64,000 bases of DNA from Mytilus galloprovincialis (taxonomy: Eukaryota > Mollusca > Bivalvia > Mytilida > Mytilidae): contig NC_134849.1 in assembly GCF_965363235.1 (NCBI RefSeq), forward strand, positions 20,858,863 through 20,922,862, given 5' to 3'. Positions 60,712-64,000 of this stretch are shown in pieces. The notes beneath the pieces were generated by a model, which ran no database searches, had not been told where the DNA came from, and saw only the letters and a list, made by a program, of their open reading frames with translations. How positions within the stretch are numbered: position 1 is the stretch's first letter; every line of letters starts with the position of its first letter. The translations under genes were made by a program, and so were the position numbers.

Positions 60712-61115
60712 TTTGTGATGTCATTTTATCAAAAATTACGTAGAGTTGTGGAAATCGATTTAATAATGTTTACCCTTTAAGTTATTTCAACTAAAAATGC
60801 AGTACTGTCGCAAGTAATGTAGGAAGGAAAGATGGGACGGAAGTACATGTATACGGTTTTCCATATTTTTTTTTATCATAGGATGTTTAACTTTCAAGGT
60901 GCATATCATCTGTCATTGTAAAATTTCTATATCTGAATTAAACCCCAATACAAATATATCTGACACTCTGCAAGTAAATCGAACATTTTTACCCTTGGTT
61001 AAATTTGAATAGAATTGTATTTTCCCTGGCACATAAGTTGTCGAAATACACCCCTTCAATTACTTGAACCTTAGTTGGCTAAGTGGAGAATTATTTCCCA
61101 AGTCATCTATAGTGT

Positions 61116-61409
61116 TTAACTTCTGATATAAATTTTAAAATATAGTAATCTACTCCTGGATCGTCCGCGAAAACGGCAACTATAATCCCGAGTTTTTATT
61201 AATTCGATGAAACGGGTTTCGTCGCTGTTTGGGATTCGTCTTTCGATTACCTCCATTTCATGCACAAGTTTATATTGGCGAAAAGTTTCCGGCTTCGCTA
61301 GTACAGGAATAACTTTCATCACGACAGTTATAACATGATTAGCAGGACAAATCGCAAAGTAAAACATTCCGTGATCTGGTATTAAGTCTTTTAATATTGG
61401 TGATTGCAC
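61116..61409 (-). CDS. Unidentified 97-codon open frame inside the foldback element
   Basis: It lies on the same strand as the SAM frame and 1.4 kb downstream of it. The C-terminal part is rich in arginine (CRFRGRSRSR). It lacks a recognisable domain. GC content is somewhat above the surroundings. It may be a remnant of the element's gene or chance. Confidence 0.25.
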   Translation of the reverse strand: MQSPILKDLIPDHGMFYFAICPANHVITVVMKVIPVLAKPETFRQYKLVHEMEVIERRIPNSDETRFIELIKTRDYSCRFRGRSRSRLLYFKIYIRS

Positions 61410-62811
61410 CTTACTGAAGTGACGACTTTAAATGATCTATTTCGGGGTACTTCCTTAACATAAATTTCAATTCGAATTTTACATTTAGAGGACCGTCTTG
61501 GTGTGTCCAATTTGCAAAAGTTGGACGAAGTTCATGTAATGGGATTTTCCCCATTTCCCATTTCCCAATTCTTTCAAATAAATCGTTAAAAGCTATAAAC
61601 GATTAATAAAAATTGCAAAATTTAAGCTGTGTCGAACCTATGTCCCTGGACGGAGTCTATAGCAACATGCACTATTCTTTTTTTTTCGGCAGCAATCATC
61701 AACCTCTTTTTCCAAATTTAATAACACGTTTTGTTTTAATCATCATGACCATTTAATTGAAACTTTAGCACATGTAACGTCGGAAATTAGCGTCTTTCAG
61801 ACGTTTGGACAAATTGGCTACCGTTTTGTAATGTGTGGAAGCATTTTATTCCTTTAAGACCCAATATGTAGTTAATAAGAAAAGAATCTTTGCATATTTT
61901 ACTCTTTGTGTATCTAACGTTTGTTTTGATCAATTATAAAAAATACACGTTAACTGCTTTGAAAAATGAAATATCAACTTGGACAAAATGGCTACCGTTT
62001 GAAAACGACTATGTAGAGAAGATTTTATTGAATCAGCAATAAGTTGAACTCACATGAGGCAAATATTTGTACTTTTGTTAGATATTATTATTGTGTTACT
62101 CTTTTTATTCATTTTCTGGTATATCTACTTATAAAATTCACTTTCAGTCGTTGAGTTAACGAAAAACGTCGTTGGACATTTTTCTTATTCCAGTTTAATA
62201 TGCAGCCACCGAGTCAAATGAAATTTGGCAAAATAACGGCTTTAACGCCACAAAGAACCGACACATGTCGTTTTTCCTGCCAAGAATAAAAAAAAATCTG
62301 AGCATAAGAAGTAGGATTACTATACATAAGAGTTACACGACCGGGAACGTATTAATCATAACAAATGGAAGTTTTTAACGACCTTGACTGGCTATACAGC
62401 CCTTGCACGGTCGGAATTAATCATAGATGGGATCTATAAAATATATAAGTTTCTCACTGAATGTATCCAAAGAGGGTACCCAAAGATTTTGCGACGATGC
62501 AAATATTAAACTTTACAATATAAATAAAAATCTTTAACAAATGAATTCAAATAGCAAAAGCTATGCAACTAACAAATATATACTTATTAAGCTTCATGTA
62601 AGTTATTTAACAATGAAATACATTAAATATGAAATTTGGAGTTTTACCAAGGGAGCTAATAATTAATTAATAACACTGTCTGTCACACAGCATTTCGGGG
62701 ACTCTCCCTCTGGTATCTTTCCTCTCTCTTTTATAGCTGACTATGCGGGGGCTTTTCTGATTATTGGGGGCATTATGATGACCTATAGTTGTTAATTTCT
62801 GTGTCATTTAG

Positions 62812-62994
62812 TCACAGAGTCTTCCTCATCGCTTCCTTCAATCTCATTCTATCACCTATAGTTTCAACACCTAGTCTGATCAAGTCTTGATCAGTAAGGT
62901 GCTTAAAAGTGTCATCCTCTTTCCTCTCATCTTTAAACTTTTGAAAGATTTGCAGATTAAGCTCTGCAAGAGCACGTTGTATAGCAGACAGCAT
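62812..62994 (-). CDS. SAM-domain open frame inside the foldback element (partial gene?)
   Basis: A 60-codon frame encodes LNLQIFQKFKDERKEDDTFK followed by HLTDQDLIRLGVETIGDRMR and LKEAMRKTL. The pattern F-x2-F...F-x2-L-T-x2-D-L-x2-L-G-V...G-x-R-x2-L is that of a sterile alpha motif, a protein-protein interaction domain. A TGCTCTTGCAG acceptor-like sequence precedes LNLQ, so this may be an internal or second exon instead of an ORF with its own start; the end could be a stop or a weak GTGACT donor. Nothing downstream identifies the rest of the gene. It abuts the right inverted arm. Confidence 0.55.
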   Translation of the reverse strand: MLSAIQRALAELNLQIFQKFKDERKEDDTFKHLTDQDLIRLGVETIGDRMRLKEAMRKTL

Positions 62995-63060
62995 GTTGAC
63001 AGTATGAAAATAAACCCGAAAAAAATGTCCGGCTTCGTATATTTTCGGTTATTTTCGGAA

Positions 63061-63647
63061 GTCTACCACCACCACATAATGAAAAAAGCACTGAATATAA
63101 TTGTTTAACCACCTAGTATAATATTTTTTCAACCAAAAATAAAACATTTTGGCCACTGATCATAAAGTTGTTTGTACTGAACATCATATTATTTTTACAG
63201 AACATAATGATCAGTGTACAGAACATAATATGTATTTCACTCAACATAATGATAACAGTACTGATTATAAAGTGTGTTTGGCCACTGAATATTTCGGTTT
63301 CTGTAGTCAACATAATGAGAAATCTACATAATATAAAAATATGTTGACAGAAGATATTTTCAAAAGTACTGAATATAAAGACAAATCTACTCAATAGAAT
63401 AATTTACCTACTGAACATAAAGCCAAAACTGCTAAGTATATTGATTAAAGTGCTGAATATAATACCAGATCTGCACAATATAATGATTATTCTACTGATC
63501 ATTATGATGTTACTGCTCAACATAATTGTTATACTACTGAACATAATGAAAAGGGCACTCATAATCGAGAAAAACCCGTTGAAAATAATTAAATGATCAC
63601 AGCATATACTAAATATGAACAACGGAAGACAGCTATGGCGTTCCATA
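63061..63647. repeat. Right inverted arm of the foldback element
   Basis: Reverse complement of the left arm, starting GTCTACCACCACCACATAAT and ending GCTATGGCGTTCCATA. Differences from the left arm are scattered single bases, so the arms have not diverged for long or are homogenised. Confidence 0.85.
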
Positions 63648-63679
63648 GTTATTACGTAATCTAGTTACATACTAACCCT

Positions 63680-64000
63680 AACCATAGCCTGAATTGAAAT
63701 CAATACTTTGTCGATTCAACAATAGAAGACTTTGTCACCGTGTAGAACGCCACATGCGGGGTGTCGGCTACATGTATGTTTGACATGGGGTGGCAATTTT
63801 GAAGAGACGAAAAAGTAACAAGGTAAGTTCAAGCATCAAAATTTCCTATTTTTAGAAATCTCAGTACCATATAATGTATTGCACGGAAGGAACCGCAACA
63901 TAATCTATTTCCTGAAACCAGAAGCAGTCGTTTTCAGTGCTCAGTTTTCTCAAACACCTCGCCCTAGTTTTCCGTGATGCAGATTTTGAGCCTTTATATG
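63680..64000. other. Window end, no gene assigned
   Basis: The only coding-like signal is a strong donor-type sequence (AACAAGGTAAGTTC, near 63818-63831), which could end a first exon of a plus-strand gene continuing beyond the window. No start codon context supports it. Confidence 0.3.

Larger units (their letters stand above)
60123..63647. mobile_element. Foldback-type element with about 590-base inverted repeats
   Basis: The left arm 60123-60711 and right arm 63061-63647 are inverted copies that differ at few positions. Each arm is made of degenerate units of about 18 to 20 bases (CATTATGTTCAGTAG-type words), as in classical foldback elements. The outer end TATGGAACGCCATA is itself palindromic. 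A direct repeat of about 26 bases, starting ACGTAATCTAGTT, flanks the structure (60031-60056 and 63654-63679). The interior of 2.3 kb contains a SAM-domain open frame and one unidentified frame. Confidence 0.85.

Overview
The window looks like intron-rich, AT-rich, repeat-dense nuclear DNA from a marine bivalve, most likely a mytilid mussel. The reasons are canonical GT/AG introns, metazoan polyadenylation signals, a TATA box, many families of short dispersed elements of the mussel type, tRNA-derived SINEs, hAT-like and TA-flanked elements, and minisatellites inside introns. No bacterial operon, virus, rRNA or intact autonomous transposase was seen. The longest open frames are about 130 codons, so most open frames are noise and the real genes have to be assembled from short exons.

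Region 1 (about 1-2280): dispersed repeat fragments and a 19-bp minisatellite (about 1165-2055) upstream of the first gene. Region 2 (2283-25690, + strand): one complete 19-exon gene for a secreted protein of about 704 residues with a right-handed parallel beta-helix (pectate-lyase-like) fold. It has a signal peptide, a typical N-terminal 'YVSPTGSD' segment, many Asn-ladder rungs, a stop codon and an AATAAA signal. All splice phases agree except at exons 14/15, where one nucleotide is missing. Its introns hold an 83-bp minisatellite copied from the end of exon 11 and its splice donor, an inverted duplicate of the exon 6 end, and two 1.3-kb dispersed repeats in opposite orientation around exons 15-17.

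Region 3 (25.7-32.1 kb): intergenic repeats and SINE pieces. Region 4 (32.1-37.1 kb, - strand): a four-exon gene (one 5'UTR exon, three coding) for a 90-residue secreted peptide with four cysteines in a CxxxC...CxxxC pattern. Region 5 (37-48.8 kb): intergenic, repeats and hairpin elements. Region 6 (48.8-56.8 kb, - strand): a 92-residue paralogue with the same exon structure and the same TATA promoter, its intron enlarged by a 3.2-kb TA-flanked element and SINEs. The two peptide genes lie in a local segmental duplication. In both, the apparent TGA stop after the last cysteine overlaps a consensus splice donor, and a small third exon adds a basic tail. A host-defence role is plausible but unproven.

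Region 7 (57-64 kb): intergenic sequence, a short TIR element, and a foldback element (60.1-63.65 kb) with about 590-bp inverted repeats made of degenerate short repeats, enclosing a SAM-domain open frame.

The most unusual observations are: two independent cases in which an exon end plus its 5' splice site has been amplified into an intronic minisatellite; three hairpin elements that share an asymmetric architecture and a GGCGAAG loop motif; and the splice-donor/stop overlap in the peptide gene pair.
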